50,300 bases of DNA from Burkholderiaceae bacterium (lineage in GTDB: Bacteria > Pseudomonadota > Gammaproteobacteria > Burkholderiales > Burkholderiaceae): the NCBI GenBank assembly GCA_947374315.1, contig CANCBK010000008.1:1-50300 (forward strand). The letters are read 5' to 3'. This document shows, one piece after another, positions 26,603 through 35,799 of this stretch. The stretch's first letter is position 1. Every line of letters starts with the position of its first letter. The position numbers were made by a program, and so were the translations under genes. The notes beneath the pieces were generated by a model. It saw nothing but the letters and a program-made list of their open reading frames with translations. It did no database searches and was not told the DNA's origin.

Positions 26603-28981
26603 ATGTACTCAGACCTGCTCGCAAACCTTAATCCAGAACAACGCGAGGCAGTGACCCTCCCGCCTGTCAATTTAAATGGCCAAGCCCAGTCAGCCCTTAT
26701 TTTGGCTGGCGCTGGTAGCGGAAAGACCCGCGTCCTCACTACCCGTATAGCTTGGTTGATCCAAACAGGCCAGGTTTCGCCGATTGGCGTCTTGGCGGTG
26801 ACCTTCACCAATAAAGCTGCGAAAGAGATGATGTTGCGCTTAAGCGCCATGTTGCCGATTAATACCCGAGGGATGTGGATTGGTACTTTTCATGGTCTTT
26901 GCAACCGTTTATTGCGTGCGCACCACAAAGAAGCGGGTTTGCCATCTACTTTTCAGATTTTGGATACCCAAGACCAGTTATCCGCCATTAAGCGCCTTTT
27001 AAAGGGTTTAAAGGTCGATGATGAGAAATACCCCCCTAAACAGCTGCAATACTTCATTGCGCACGCCAAAGAGCGTGGTCAACGCGCTCGTGAATTATCG
27101 GTAGGGGACGACTTCCAAGCGAAGATGGCTCAGTTATATGAGGCCTACGATGAGCAGTGCCAGCGCGAGGGTGTAGTGGACTTTGCCGAGCTCCTATTGC
27201 GTAGCTATGAGTTAATCAAACATAACGAAGCCATTCGGACGCATTATCAAGAACGCTTCCGCCATATTTTGATTGATGAGTTTCAAGATACCAATGCCCT
27301 GCAATACGCTTGGCTCAAATTACTGTCTGGCCACGATGCCAGTCGCGTCAATGTCAGTGGCGCTGGAAGTAGTGCGGTCTTCGCAGTCGGGGATGATGAT
27401 CAAAGTATTTACGCATTTCGTGGCGCAGACGTTGAGAATATGCGTCTCTACGAAAATCAATATCACCCGATGATGGTGAAGCTTGAGCAGAACTATCGCT
27501 CGCATGGCCACATCTTGGATACCGCGAATTACCTGATTTCAAACAACACGGATCGTCTTGGTAAAAACCTGCGCACTGATGCCGGTCATGGGGAGCCAGT
27601 CCGCATCTATGATGCGCCGAGTGATCATGCTGAAGCTGCATGGCTGGTGGACGAGATCAAAGCGTTGGTCAACAGCGGTATTAAGCGTACTGAAATTGCT
27701 TTGCTCTATAGAAGTAATGCGCAGTCACGCATCATCGAGCACGCCTTATTCTCTGCGGGTATTCCGTATCGTGTTTATGGCGGTTTGCGCTTCTTCGAGC
27801 GCGCCGAGATCAAGCATGCATTAGCGTACCTGCGCCTTTTAGAGAATCCTAATGACGACACCTCTTTCTCGCGGGTGGTGAATTTCCCAACCCGTGGCAT
27901 TGGGGCGCGATCGATTGAGGCTGTTCAAGATGCAGCTCGCGCCCAACAGAGCTCTCTATATTTAGCGGCATCGACATTGGACGGCAAGGCTGGCGCCTCC
28001 TTGGGCGGATTTGTACGATTGGTAGATCACATGCGTGAGGCAACTCGTCATAACACTTTGCCTGAGACGGTAGAGTTTGTGATTCAGCATAGCGGCCTGA
28101 TTCAGCATTACCTCTCTGAGCGTGAAGGTCAAGATCGCGTAGAAAACTTACAAGAATTAATTAACGCTGCAACCGCGTTTATTGCGGAAGAGGGTTATGG
28201 CCAAGATGCTACTGCTGCTACCATGCCGGGCGAGAATGCGCCTAGTGCCATAGAAGTTTCTCCACTAGCAGCCTTCTTGTCGCATGCCTCACTGGAGGCT
28301 GGCGATAACCAAGCCCAGGCTGGTCAAGACGCAGTGCAATTGATGACCGTGCACTCCGCTAAGGGCCTAGAGTTCACTGCAGTATTTATTACTGGTTTAG
28401 AGGAGGGTCTGTTCCCACATGAGAACAGCATCAACGAGCAAAATGGCTTAGAGGAAGAGCGACGTCTGATGTATGTGGCGATTACGCGTGCAAAAGAGCG
28501 TCTCTACCTTTCTCATACGCAATCACGGATGTTGCATGGCCAAGTACGGTACAACATGCCATCTCGCTTCCTGGAAGAGTTGCCATCAGATTCATTGAAG
28601 TGGCTAACCCCGAAAGCTAAGGATGCGCGCTGGGGTGGTAACAGCGGTAATCGCTCAGGATCAACCTGGCAGGATGGTTATACCCGTCAGCGTGACTCTG
28701 AAACGAATGATTTCTTTGATTCTGGAAGTGATCGTCAGCGACCAGCGAAGCAGCTTGGGCGTGTTGGTTCCGCCTCCACTACGGTAACGAGAATGGCTTC
28801 GCCGCCACGAGGTAACTACCCATTTACCATTGGACAGAATGTGTTCCACACCAAGTTTGGCGAGGGACGTGTGACGGGCCTAGAGGGTAAGGATGCGGAT
28901 TCACGCGCTCAAGTGAACTTTAAGCGTCATGGTGTGAAGTGGTTGCAGCTCAGCATTGCTAAGCTTGCGGCAATGGATTAA
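26603..28981 (+). CDS. uvrD: UvrD/PcrA-type DNA helicase
   Basis: A superfamily 1A 3'-5' helicase acting in nucleotide excision and mismatch repair. Motifs over the 792 residues include LNPEQREAV (Q motif), [12 protein letters not shown] (Walker A), [15 protein letters not shown] (Ia), LIDEFQDTN (Walker B), [17 protein letters not shown] (III), LEQNYRSH (IV), [12 protein letters not shown] (V) and [10 protein letters not shown] (VI). The C-terminal segment beginning [17 protein letters not shown] is the Tudor-like domain that contacts RNA polymerase in relatives. A Gly/Ser/Arg-rich linker precedes it. The ATG has no ribosome binding site and sits seven bases after TATAAT. The stop abuts the convergent gene at 28982 with no gap. 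Confidence 0.95.
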   Translation: MYSDLLANLNPEQREAVTLPPVNLNGQAQSALILAGAGSGKTRVLTTRIAWLIQTGQVSPIGVLAVTFTNKAAKEMMLRLSAMLPINTRGMWIGTFHGLCNRLLRAHHKEAGLPSTFQILDTQDQLSAIKRLLKGLKVDDEKYPPKQLQYFIAHAKERGQRARELSVGDDFQAKMAQLYEAYDEQCQREGVVDFAELLLRSYELIKHNEAIRTHYQERFRHILIDEFQDTNALQYAWLKLLSGHDASRVNVSGAGSSAVFAVGDDDQSIYAFRGADVENMRLYENQYHPMMVKLEQNYRSHGHILDTANYLISNNTDRLGKNLRTDAGHGEPVRIYDAPSDHAEAAWLVDEIKALVNSGIKRTEIALLYRSNAQSRIIEHALFSAGIPYRVYGGLRFFERAEIKHALAYLRLLENPNDDTSFSRVVNFPTRGIGARSIEAVQDAARAQQSSLYLAASTLDGKAGASLGGFVRLVDHMREATRHNTLPETVEFVIQHSGLIQHYLSEREGQDRVENLQELINAATAFIAEEGYGQDATAATMPGENAPSAIEVSPLAAFLSHASLEAGDNQAQAGQDAVQLMTVHSAKGLEFTAVFITGLEEGLFPHENSINEQNGLEEERRLMYVAITRAKERLYLSHTQSRMLHGQVRYNMPSRFLEELPSDSLKWLTPKAKDARWGGNSGNRSGSTWQDGYTRQRDSETNDFFDSGSDRQRPAKQLGRVGSASTTVTRMASPPRGNYPFTIGQNVFHTKFGEGRVTGLEGKDADSRAQVNFKRHGVKWLQLSIAKLAAMD

Positions 28982-29764
28982 CTAAGCAATCAGAGTTGCC
29001 GATTCTTTTTCGGCAAAGCACGCTTTCCAGGTAGCAAAGAAAGAGCAATGCATTACTGTCAGTCCCGCCATCGAAAGCGGGGCAATGATGAATGATGCTG
29101 CTTGACCAAAATCTAGCGTATCAAAGATTGAACCAATCGCCAGTGGGATGGCAATCAACATCACTCCCCAAATCGCGAGATATAAAAAGAATGCACCACG
29201 ATTTGCCCAGCAAGCAACCACGCTGGAAAAGAGCGCTTGCGCTACCGACATATCCACCCATGCGATCAGTACGGGCGAGAACCACATCAACATAGCTATT
29301 GGTAGATACAGTAGGCCACCAAAAAATAAAATTAGATAGACCTCTCGAATGGCTTCGGGCGTGATTGGCTTATCGTTAGTCATGAGGGGAAGCAGTAATT
29401 CAAAATTCACCAACAGGCTTAAGATAAAACTGAGTACAAGAATAAGGGCTGTATAGATGAGGCCTAGCTGCAAAATGCGTTTACGAATAGTGGGAGTTGA
29501 TTGCAAGGCTATCAAATACACCATGGGACGAATACGTTCTTTTTGAATCGCTTGTCGACAGGCCGTCATAAATCCAACGGATAGCGTTGGTGTTAGTACT
29601 AGAACAGCAAATACGCCAATGACCGGCACGAGCACTGCCAATTGCGCTATGAAGACGTACATGAATACCAGCATCAAAAAACTCAAGGGATTTTGTTTGA
29701 ATAGCCAAATACCTTGACGTATCCAGGTGAGACCCTCTTTAGGCGCGACGGAGTTTAGGTTCAT
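28982..29764 (-). CDS. BPSS1780-family multi-spanning membrane protein
   Basis: A 260-residue hydrophobic protein with about six membrane helices, beginning near residues 26-45, 50-75, 100-125, 145-170, 190-215 and 220-245. The opening VAPKEGLTWIRQGIWLFKQNP resembles the BPSS1780 family of betaproteobacteria, which has no assigned biochemical function. Its ATG overlaps the thrB stop by four bases (29761-29764), so it is translated in tandem with the homoserine kinase. Co-expression with thrB could point to an amino-acid related membrane role, but that is speculation. It converges on uvrD with no intergenic base and no visible terminator. Confidence 0.72.
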   Translation of the reverse strand: MNLNSVAPKEGLTWIRQGIWLFKQNPLSFLMLVFMYVFIAQLAVLVPVIGVFAVLVLTPTLSVGFMTACRQAIQKERIRPMVYLIALQSTPTIRKRILQLGLIYTALILVLSFILSLLVNFELLLPLMTNDKPITPEAIREVYLILFFGGLLYLPIAMLMWFSPVLIAWVDMSVAQALFSSVVACWANRGAFFLYLAIWGVMLIAIPLAIGSIFDTLDFGQAASFIIAPLSMAGLTVMHCSFFATWKACFAEKESATLIA

Positions 29765-30738
29765 ATTGTCTTGCGACTTAAAAGAATATTCTCGAAATGA
29801 CGGGGGTCATGTGGTGTGAGCATTTGAGCATCGCGGGGCAGGTAAAAATCCCACAGGCGAGAAATCCAAAAACGGAGTGCTGCTGCCCGCACCATCAATG
29901 GCCAACTTTGCTGTTCTTGATCGGTGAGTGGGCGAACGGATTGATAGCCATCCATTAGCGCTTGAAAGCGTGCTGGATCGAGATCTCGCTTATTGTCAGC
30001 TAAGCACCAGTCATTTGCAGTTACCGCTAAATCAAATAACCATTTGTCTGTGCCGGCGAAATAAAAGTCAAAGAAACCGCCAAGTTGATCTTGGGAGGTA
30101 TCGCTTGCTCCTTTAGGGTCGAAGAGCACGTTATCTCGAAAGAGATCGCAATGACTTGCCCCCTGAGGGAGTGAAGCATATTCAGCAGATCCAAAGAATT
30201 GCTCTTGTATGGCAAGTTCGCTGGTGAGTAATTCGGCCTGGGTTTGGCTCAAATGGCTGAGTACTTGTGGGACTGTTTTTTGCCACCAAGAAAGGCTGCG
30301 AAGATTGTCTTGTGTTTGGTTGAAGTCGGCGCTAGCTAAATGCATCTTTGCCAGCATTTCACCCACTTGTGCGCAATGCTTTGCTTCTGGCGCCAATCTG
30401 GATAAACCTGGGAGCTTGCTCACAATGGCTGCTGGCTTACCTTTAAGGGAAAACAGAATCTGTCCGCGCTTGTTCTCGAGTGGCTTGGGTACTGGAATGC
30501 CTTTATTGGCCAAGTGACGCATCAACTCTAGATAATAAGGGAGCTGCTCAGCGGACAATCTTTCAAAAATAGTGAGAACATATTCTTGTTTCTTGCCATC
30601 CCTCTCTGTATCGAGAAAGAAATTCGAGTTCTCAATTCCGCCGTGGATTCCGCGAATATCTGTTGCTTGCCCAATATCAAAATCATTGGTGATCCAGGCG
30701 GAGATATCGCTTAGTTCAATGGGGGTGAATACGGCCAT
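29761..30738 (-). CDS. thrB: Homoserine kinase (aminoglycoside-phosphotransferase fold)
   Basis: This is the ThrB form found in many beta- and gammaproteobacteria, unrelated to the GHMP-type enzyme of E. coli. It phosphorylates homoserine on the way to threonine. The 325-residue protein starts MAVFTPIELSDISAWITN and has the family nucleotide loop IHGGIENSNFFLDTE, the catalytic loop ASHCDLFRDNVLFD (HxDxxxxN) and the metal-binding GFFDFYFAGTD (a variant of the usual DFYFA segment). It lies upstream of the BPSS1780-like gene (4-bp overlap) and 46 bp downstream of the small exported-protein gene. The order exported protein, thrB, membrane protein on one strand suggests one transcript. Confidence 0.9.
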   Translation of the reverse strand: MAVFTPIELSDISAWITNDFDIGQATDIRGIHGGIENSNFFLDTERDGKKQEYVLTIFERLSAEQLPYYLELMRHLANKGIPVPKPLENKRGQILFSLKGKPAAIVSKLPGLSRLAPEAKHCAQVGEMLAKMHLASADFNQTQDNLRSLSWWQKTVPQVLSHLSQTQAELLTSELAIQEQFFGSAEYASLPQGASHCDLFRDNVLFDPKGASDTSQDQLGGFFDFYFAGTDKWLFDLAVTANDWCLADNKRDLDPARFQALMDGYQSVRPLTDQEQQSWPLMVRAAALRFWISRLWDFYLPRDAQMLTPHDPRHFENILLSRKTI

Positions 30739-30784
30739 GGCTAAAGATTAAAAATGCGAATGATGAGGCAAAGTGAATCGGCGA

Positions 30785-31189
30785 TCAGAACGGAACGCTG
30801 ATGCTTGGCACGCTAATCAGATCGGTGTCTTTTGGTGCGCCTGGCATCACAGTTGCTGGTGGCGCCATTTCATAGTTGGTGTAACGTGTCTTGACATCAA
30901 CCTTGGTTGGCGCATTCGCATCTTTATATTCGGTAACTTCAGTGCCTGTGGCCTCTTTGTGCTGAAAGCTGGGTTTGCGTGTTTCTGGAGCGCTGGTTAC
31001 ATCGGAAGCGCTGACCGCTGGCGCTAAAGGCAAATTATTGATTCGCTGTAACTCTGAAGGGCTCAGAGCTTGAGTATTGTTTTGCGCTTGGGCGCAATGG
31101 AGGCCAAATGTGCCAAATATCATTAAAAAGCTTGTAAAAACAAGGATATGGCGCATAGAAGGGCGGAGTAAGTTAGTTAGAGCGTGCAT
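30785..31189 (-). CDS. Small exported protein of unknown function (possibly DUF2782-like)
   Basis: A 134-residue protein with a clear signal peptide: a basic start (residues 1-15), a hydrophobic stretch LVFTSFLMIFGTFG and a likely signal-peptidase I site at CAQAQ. The mature part is Pro/Ala/Thr-rich with one conserved-looking core, EVTEYKDANAPTKVDVKTRY, and ends in PSISVPF. The polA-thrB setting and the core resemble the DUF2782 group of beta/gammaproteobacteria, but I am not sure. The start is the second of two adjacent ATGs, with AGGTG six to seven bases before it. It diverges from polA with 83 bp between starts. Function unknown. Confidence 0.7.
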   Translation of the reverse strand: MHALTNLLRPSMRHILVFTSFLMIFGTFGLHCAQAQNNTQALSPSELQRINNLPLAPAVSASDVTSAPETRKPSFQHKEATGTEVTEYKDANAPTKVDVKTRYTNYEMAPPATVMPGAPKDTDLISVPSISVPF

Positions 31190-31272
31190 CATTTTCACCT
31201 TTTTAGGCCTCTTTTCAGGAAGATTTGAACCCGATCTGTAGGCAGTTAGCAACTAGATTGTACGATTGCGGT

Positions 31273-34101
31273 ATGACTAAACATAGACTCTTGTTGGTAG
31301 ACGGTTCTAGCTACCTTTATCGCGCCTTTCACGCCATGCCAGATCTCAGAAACGGAGCGGGCGACCCCACTGGGGCAATTTATGGAATGGTTAATATGAT
31401 GCGCCGGGCTAGATCCGAGATTAAGGCCGACCATATCGCCTGCATTTTTGATGCCAAGGGTAAGACTTTTCGGGATGAAATGTACTCAGAGTACAAGGCC
31501 CACCGCTCCCCGATGCCTGAGGACTTGGTAAAGCAAATAGAACCCATTCATGCCATGGTGAAGGCTTTAGGCTGGCCGGTATTGATGGTTTCAGGGGTTG
31601 AGGCGGATGATGTGATTGGAACCTTGGCCTGCCAAGCGACCCAAGCGGGATGGGAAACCATTATTTCTACGGGCGATAAAGATTTAGCCCAATTGGTTAA
31701 TCCCTCTGTGACGCTCATTAATACGATGACTGACGAAAAGCTTGATATCGCGGGGGTGATTGCAAAATTCGGCGTCCCGCCAGAGCGTATTGTCGATTAC
31801 CTGTCCATCATTGGCGATGCCGTTGATAACGTTCCAGGTGTCCCTAAGGCGGGTCCCAAGACGGCTAATAAGTGGTTGGCTGAGTTTGGAGACTTGGATA
31901 ACTTGATGAGCAATGCTGATCAAGTGAAGGGTGTTGTGGGGGAGAATCTACGCAATAGTTTGCAGTGGCTGCCACAAGCGCGCCAACTCATTACGGTAAA
32001 AACCGATTGTGACTTATCGCCCCATCTTCCGGGTTTGGGTGATCTTTATGCAAAGCCGGAAGATGCTCCGCTATTGCGAGAGTTATTTGAGCGTTATGCC
32101 TTTAAAACATGGTTGCGCGATGTTGAGAAACAGCTTGGTGGGGTTGCCCCTGAAGCTGGCGGTGGCTTTGATTTGGCTGGAAGCCCCATTAAAAATGCTC
32201 CCGAAGAAAGTGTAAAGAGCTCGACCCAGAAATTCGGTCCCACAGCTACAGAAGCCACAACAGCCTTATCCCAAGAAACAGCGGATTTGCAAGGCGCGAT
32301 TTCGAAAGACTATGAGTGCGTAGTTGATGAAGTCGCTCTGGATCGCTGGTTAAAAAAGATTGAGGATGCCCAATTAACCGCTGTGGATACTGAAACTACC
32401 GGCTTGGATGCTCTTGCAGCAGAGCTCGTAGGAATTTCTCTATGCGTTACTCCTGGCGAGGCTTGCTACATACCGGTAGCTCATCGCAATGGGGAAACGC
32501 AGTTAAGTCGCGAGCTTGTGTTGGCGCGATTGAAGTCTTGGCTCGAGAACTCCTCACACCGCAAGGTGGGTCAAAATTTAAAGTACGACAGCCATATCTT
32601 TGCCAACTATGGAATCACTTTGCAGGGTATTGAGTTTGACACCATGCTCGAATCTTACGTACTTGAGTCACACATGCCACATAACATGGATAACTTGGCG
32701 GAACGACACCTTGGCATGAAGACAATTCGTTATGAAGAGGTTTGCGGTAAAGGCGTTCATCAAATTTGCTTTGATCAAGTGGACCTCAAGATCGCCACGG
32801 ATTACGCTGCAGAAGATGCCGACATTACTTTGCGTTTGCACTTGGCTTTATGGCCACAAATCCAAGCCAGTCCTGGGTTACTTTATGTATACGAGCATAT
32901 TGAGATGCCGGCAATGCGTGTTTTAGGCATCATGGAGCGCAACGGTATTCGGATTGATTCAGCGCTACTCTCTCAACAGGGGCAAGAGGTGGGTAAACGC
33001 CTGCTCGCATTAGAGAGTGAGATTCATCAGCTGGCGGGACAACCTTTTAATATTCAATCTCCCAAACAAATCGCAGAAATTTTGTTTGGACAATTAGAGC
33101 TGCCAGTGATTAAGAAGACGCCATCGGGCGCGCCATCAACAGACGAAGAGGTCTTGCAAAAATTAGCGGAAGACTATCCTCTGCCAGCTCGTATCCTGGA
33201 TTACCGTAGTCTTGCTAAATTGATGTCGACCTATATTGAAAAACTACCACGTATGGCCGACCCCAAAACAGGGCGCGTACACACGAATTTCTCTCAAGCA
33301 ACTGCAGTCACGGGGCGTTTGGCTTCAAGCGAGCCGAATTTGCAAAATATTCCTGTGCGTACCGAAGAGGGCCGTCGCATTCGGGAGGCCTTTATTCCGG
33401 CGGAGGGTTGCAAACTGCTTTCGGCCGACTATTCTCAAATTGAATTACGCATCATGGCGCATATTGCCGAAGATGAAAATTTATTAGCCGCTTTTGCTGC
33501 TGGTAAGGATGTGCACCAAGCAACGGCAGCTGAGATTTTTGGTGTTCCCCTAGAGGGCGTCACCTCAGAGCAGCGTCGCTATGCTAAGGTCATCAACTTT
33601 GGCTTGATTTATGGCATGAGCGCTTTTGGTTTGGCAGGCAACCTCGGTATTGAACGCTCCGCAGCCCAGAACTATATTGCTAAGTATTTTGATCGCTATC
33701 CTGGAGTTGCCCAATATATGGAGCGAACTCGCTTGGAGGCGAGGGAGAATGGTTATGTCGAAACCGTTTTTGGTAGGCGTTTATGGTTGCCTGAGATTAA
33801 GGGCGCGAATGGCCCGCGCCGCCAAGGTGCTGAGCGTGCAGCTATTAATGCGCCAATGCAGGGTACTGCTGCCGATCTCATTAAGCTGGCCATGATCGCA
33901 GTAGAGAACTGGCTAGAAAAAGAGCAGCTAAAGACCCGCATGTTGCTGCAGGTGCATGATGAGTTGGTATTTGATGTGCCTTTGGATGAGATTGAGCTCT
34001 TACAGGCAAAGCTGCCAGACTTGATGTGCAAAGTGGCTGAACTGAAGGTTCCTTTGGTGGTTGGTATTGGGATTGGCGATAATTGGGAAGAAGCGCATTA
34101 A
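31273..34101 (+). CDS. polA: DNA polymerase I
   Basis: PolA fills gaps and removes RNA primers in replication and repair. From MTKHRLLLVDGSSYLYRAFH the protein is 942 residues with three domains. The 5'-3' nuclease comes first (SYLYRAFHAM, GVEADDVIGTL, STGDKDLAQLV). An apparently active 3'-5' exonuclease follows (VDTETTGLDAL with DxE; VGQNLKYD). The polymerase carries SADYSQIELRIMAHI (motif A), RRYAKVINFGLIYGMSAFGLA (motif B) and LLQVHDELVFDV (motif C). Sixteen codons before this ATG are open but overlap the divergent gene. There is no Shine-Dalgarno; TACGAT ends six bases before the ATG. A Ser/Thr-rich spacer joins nuclease and exonuclease. Confidence 0.97.
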   Translation: MTKHRLLLVDGSSYLYRAFHAMPDLRNGAGDPTGAIYGMVNMMRRARSEIKADHIACIFDAKGKTFRDEMYSEYKAHRSPMPEDLVKQIEPIHAMVKALGWPVLMVSGVEADDVIGTLACQATQAGWETIISTGDKDLAQLVNPSVTLINTMTDEKLDIAGVIAKFGVPPERIVDYLSIIGDAVDNVPGVPKAGPKTANKWLAEFGDLDNLMSNADQVKGVVGENLRNSLQWLPQARQLITVKTDCDLSPHLPGLGDLYAKPEDAPLLRELFERYAFKTWLRDVEKQLGGVAPEAGGGFDLAGSPIKNAPEESVKSSTQKFGPTATEATTALSQETADLQGAISKDYECVVDEVALDRWLKKIEDAQLTAVDTETTGLDALAAELVGISLCVTPGEACYIPVAHRNGETQLSRELVLARLKSWLENSSHRKVGQNLKYDSHIFANYGITLQGIEFDTMLESYVLESHMPHNMDNLAERHLGMKTIRYEEVCGKGVHQICFDQVDLKIATDYAAEDADITLRLHLALWPQIQASPGLLYVYEHIEMPAMRVLGIMERNGIRIDSALLSQQGQEVGKRLLALESEIHQLAGQPFNIQSPKQIAEILFGQLELPVIKKTPSGAPSTDEEVLQKLAEDYPLPARILDYRSLAKLMSTYIEKLPRMADPKTGRVHTNFSQATAVTGRLASSEPNLQNIPVRTEEGRRIREAFIPAEGCKLLSADYSQIELRIMAHIAEDENLLAAFAAGKDVHQATAAEIFGVPLEGVTSEQRRYAKVINFGLIYGMSAFGLAGNLGIERSAAQNYIAKYFDRYPGVAQYMERTRLEARENGYVETVFGRRLWLPEIKGANGPRRQGAERAAINAPMQGTAADLIKLAMIAVENWLEKEQLKTRMLLQVHDELVFDVPLDEIELLQAKLPDLMCKVAELKVPLVVGIGIGDNWEEAH

Positions 34102-34123
34102 GCGCACAGGTGCAGGGGCCAAC

Positions 34124-35020
34124 ATGATAGTAAAAGCAAAACAAGATGCAAAGACAATATCTAGTGATAGAAGGCGTTTTATGAAGGCATCCGCCATGAC
34201 TGCTAGCGCGATGGGGATTGGATTTGTTGCTGCCTCTGAGCCTGTGATGGCTACCGCAATCGAAACGGATTTTTTAGGAATCAAAGCGGGAGAGCAGATG
34301 ATTCCGGTGGGTAGCTTTCAGTTACCGGCGTATGTTTCTCGTCCAGAGAAGGCAAAAGGCGCTCTACCAATCGTGATCGTTGTCAGTGAAATTTTCGGCG
34401 TACATGAATACATTGCGGATGTGACAAGACGCTTTGCCAAATTGGGTTACCTTGCGATTGCCCCGGAATTTTTTACCCGTGCCGGTGATCCAAATACCTA
34501 TGGCACCACTGCAGACATCATGAGCAACATTATTGCTAAGACTCCTGATGCGCAAGTATTAAATGATTTTCAAGCCGCGTTGGTATGGGCTGGCAAAAAT
34601 GGTGGTGATGTGAAAAAAGTGGGTGTTACAGGCTTTTGTTGGGGTGGACGCATTACTTGGTTATCCGCAACCCTTCCGCAGGTACGCGCAGGCGTCGCTT
34701 GGTATGGGCGCTTGATTGGTGAGAAAACAGAAAATAGTCCTCGCCACCCAGTAGATATCGCAGCCGATCTCAAAGCCCCTGTCTTGGGTTTATATGGTGC
34801 CGCTGATGCTGGTATTTCTTTAGAGAGTATTGAGCAAATGCGTGAGGCGCTCGCTAAAGCGGCTCCAAAAAATCCTGCAGCAAAAGCCTGTCGTTTCGAA
34901 ATTTATCCTGATACCCCGCATGCGTTTCATGCGGACTATCGAGCAAGCTATCGCGAAGGTCCCGCCAAAGATGGTTGGGAAAAGTGTGTTGCTTGGTTTA
35001 AACAAAATGGGGTTGCGTAA
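34124..35020 (+). CDS. Tat-exported dienelactone hydrolase family protein
   Basis: An alpha/beta hydrolase related to carboxymethylenebutenolidase, with a nucleophile Cys in place of Ser. The triad residues I can place are C172 in VTGFCWGGR and H266 in DTPHAFHADY; the acid is probably the Asp of LYGAADAGIS. The N-terminus has a twin-arginine signal (DRRRFMKA followed by a hydrophobic segment ending near VMATA), so the protein should be folded before export to the periplasm. The start at 34124 has AGGGG six bases upstream; an earlier ATG lies within polA. At 298 residues it is longer than cytoplasmic relatives because of the leader. The natural ester substrate is unknown. Confidence 0.85.
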   Translation: MIVKAKQDAKTISSDRRRFMKASAMTASAMGIGFVAASEPVMATAIETDFLGIKAGEQMIPVGSFQLPAYVSRPEKAKGALPIVIVVSEIFGVHEYIADVTRRFAKLGYLAIAPEFFTRAGDPNTYGTTADIMSNIIAKTPDAQVLNDFQAALVWAGKNGGDVKKVGVTGFCWGGRITWLSATLPQVRAGVAWYGRLIGEKTENSPRHPVDIAADLKAPVLGLYGAADAGISLESIEQMREALAKAAPKNPAAKACRFEIYPDTPHAFHADYRASYREGPAKDGWEKCVAWFKQNGVA

Positions 35021-35025
35021 TTAAT

Positions 35026-35799
35026 ATGACGGTACTGCAAAGTATATTGCTGGTAACAGCGCTGGCGGGAACGACTAGCGTATTGGTGGCCGCGAGCTTC
35101 TCCCTGGCTTTGCTCTCAAAGATGGTTCATAGCATGGTGAGTGTTTCAGTGGGAATTTTGCTTGCCACTGCTTTTCTCCATTCCTTGCCTGAAGCTTTTA
35201 CGATGCCAGGGGTAAATCCTCAACTCTTGTTTGCTACCTTGCTTGCAGGGCTCCTGGGTTTTTTCTTGCTCGAGAAAATTGCTTTACTCCGTCATAGCCA
35301 TCATCACGAAGGCGATGGTCATGGCCATCATCATGGCCATGATGCTGAAGTGGCGGGTCGTAGCGGTTGGATGATTTTGGTAGGCGATGGGTTACATAAT
35401 TTTGTCGATGGCGTTTTGATTGCCGCCGCGTTTATGGCGGACTACCAAGTGGGTTTCTTTACCGCTATTGCCATCATTGCTCATGAGATTCCTCAGGAGA
35501 TTGGCGATTTCATGGTCCTGCTGAATGCGGGATTCTCCCGAACACGCGCTTTGCTCTACAACTTTATCTGTGGCTTATCTGCGGTCGTTGGTGGCGTATT
35601 GGCTTATTTCTTTTTGGAGAAAGCTCATGCAGCAATGCCTTACCTGCTGGTGATTGCCTCAAGTAGCTTTATTTATATTGCAGTGAGTGATCTCATTCCA
35701 CAAATGCATCGACGCCCCCATTGGATAGAGTCTTTGCGTCAAACAATTTTGATTGCTTGTGGTGTTGGGCTGGTGATTCTACTATCGCAGCAGCACTAA
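35026..35799 (+). CDS. ZIP-family divalent metal transporter
   Basis: A 257-residue permease of the ZIP family, expected to bring zinc or another divalent metal into the cytoplasm. About eight hydrophobic helices are visible. Between helices III and IV is a His-rich loop (HSHHHEGDGHGHHHGHD, residues about 89-105). The metal-path residues appear as GDGLHNFVDGVLI (helix IV) and IAHEIPQEIGDFMVLL (helix V). It lies 5 bp after the Tat-exported hydrolase and is probably co-transcribed with it. Its stop overlaps the convergent sulfurtransferase stop by four bases. Metal specificity cannot be fixed from sequence. Confidence 0.9.
   Translation: MTVLQSILLVTALAGTTSVLVAASFSLALLSKMVHSMVSVSVGILLATAFLHSLPEAFTMPGVNPQLLFATLLAGLLGFFLLEKIALLRHSHHHEGDGHGHHHGHDAEVAGRSGWMILVGDGLHNFVDGVLIAAAFMADYQVGFFTAIAIIAHEIPQEIGDFMVLLNAGFSRTRALLYNFICGLSAVVGGVLAYFFLEKAHAAMPYLLVIASSSFIYIAVSDLIPQMHRRPHWIESLRQTILIACGVGLVILLSQQH

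Noticed and set aside
35280..35345. The CATCATCATGGC-type repeats in the ZIP gene as a regulatory or CRISPR-like repeat.
   Set aside because: They simply encode the His/Gly/Asp-rich metal loop typical of ZIP transporters.
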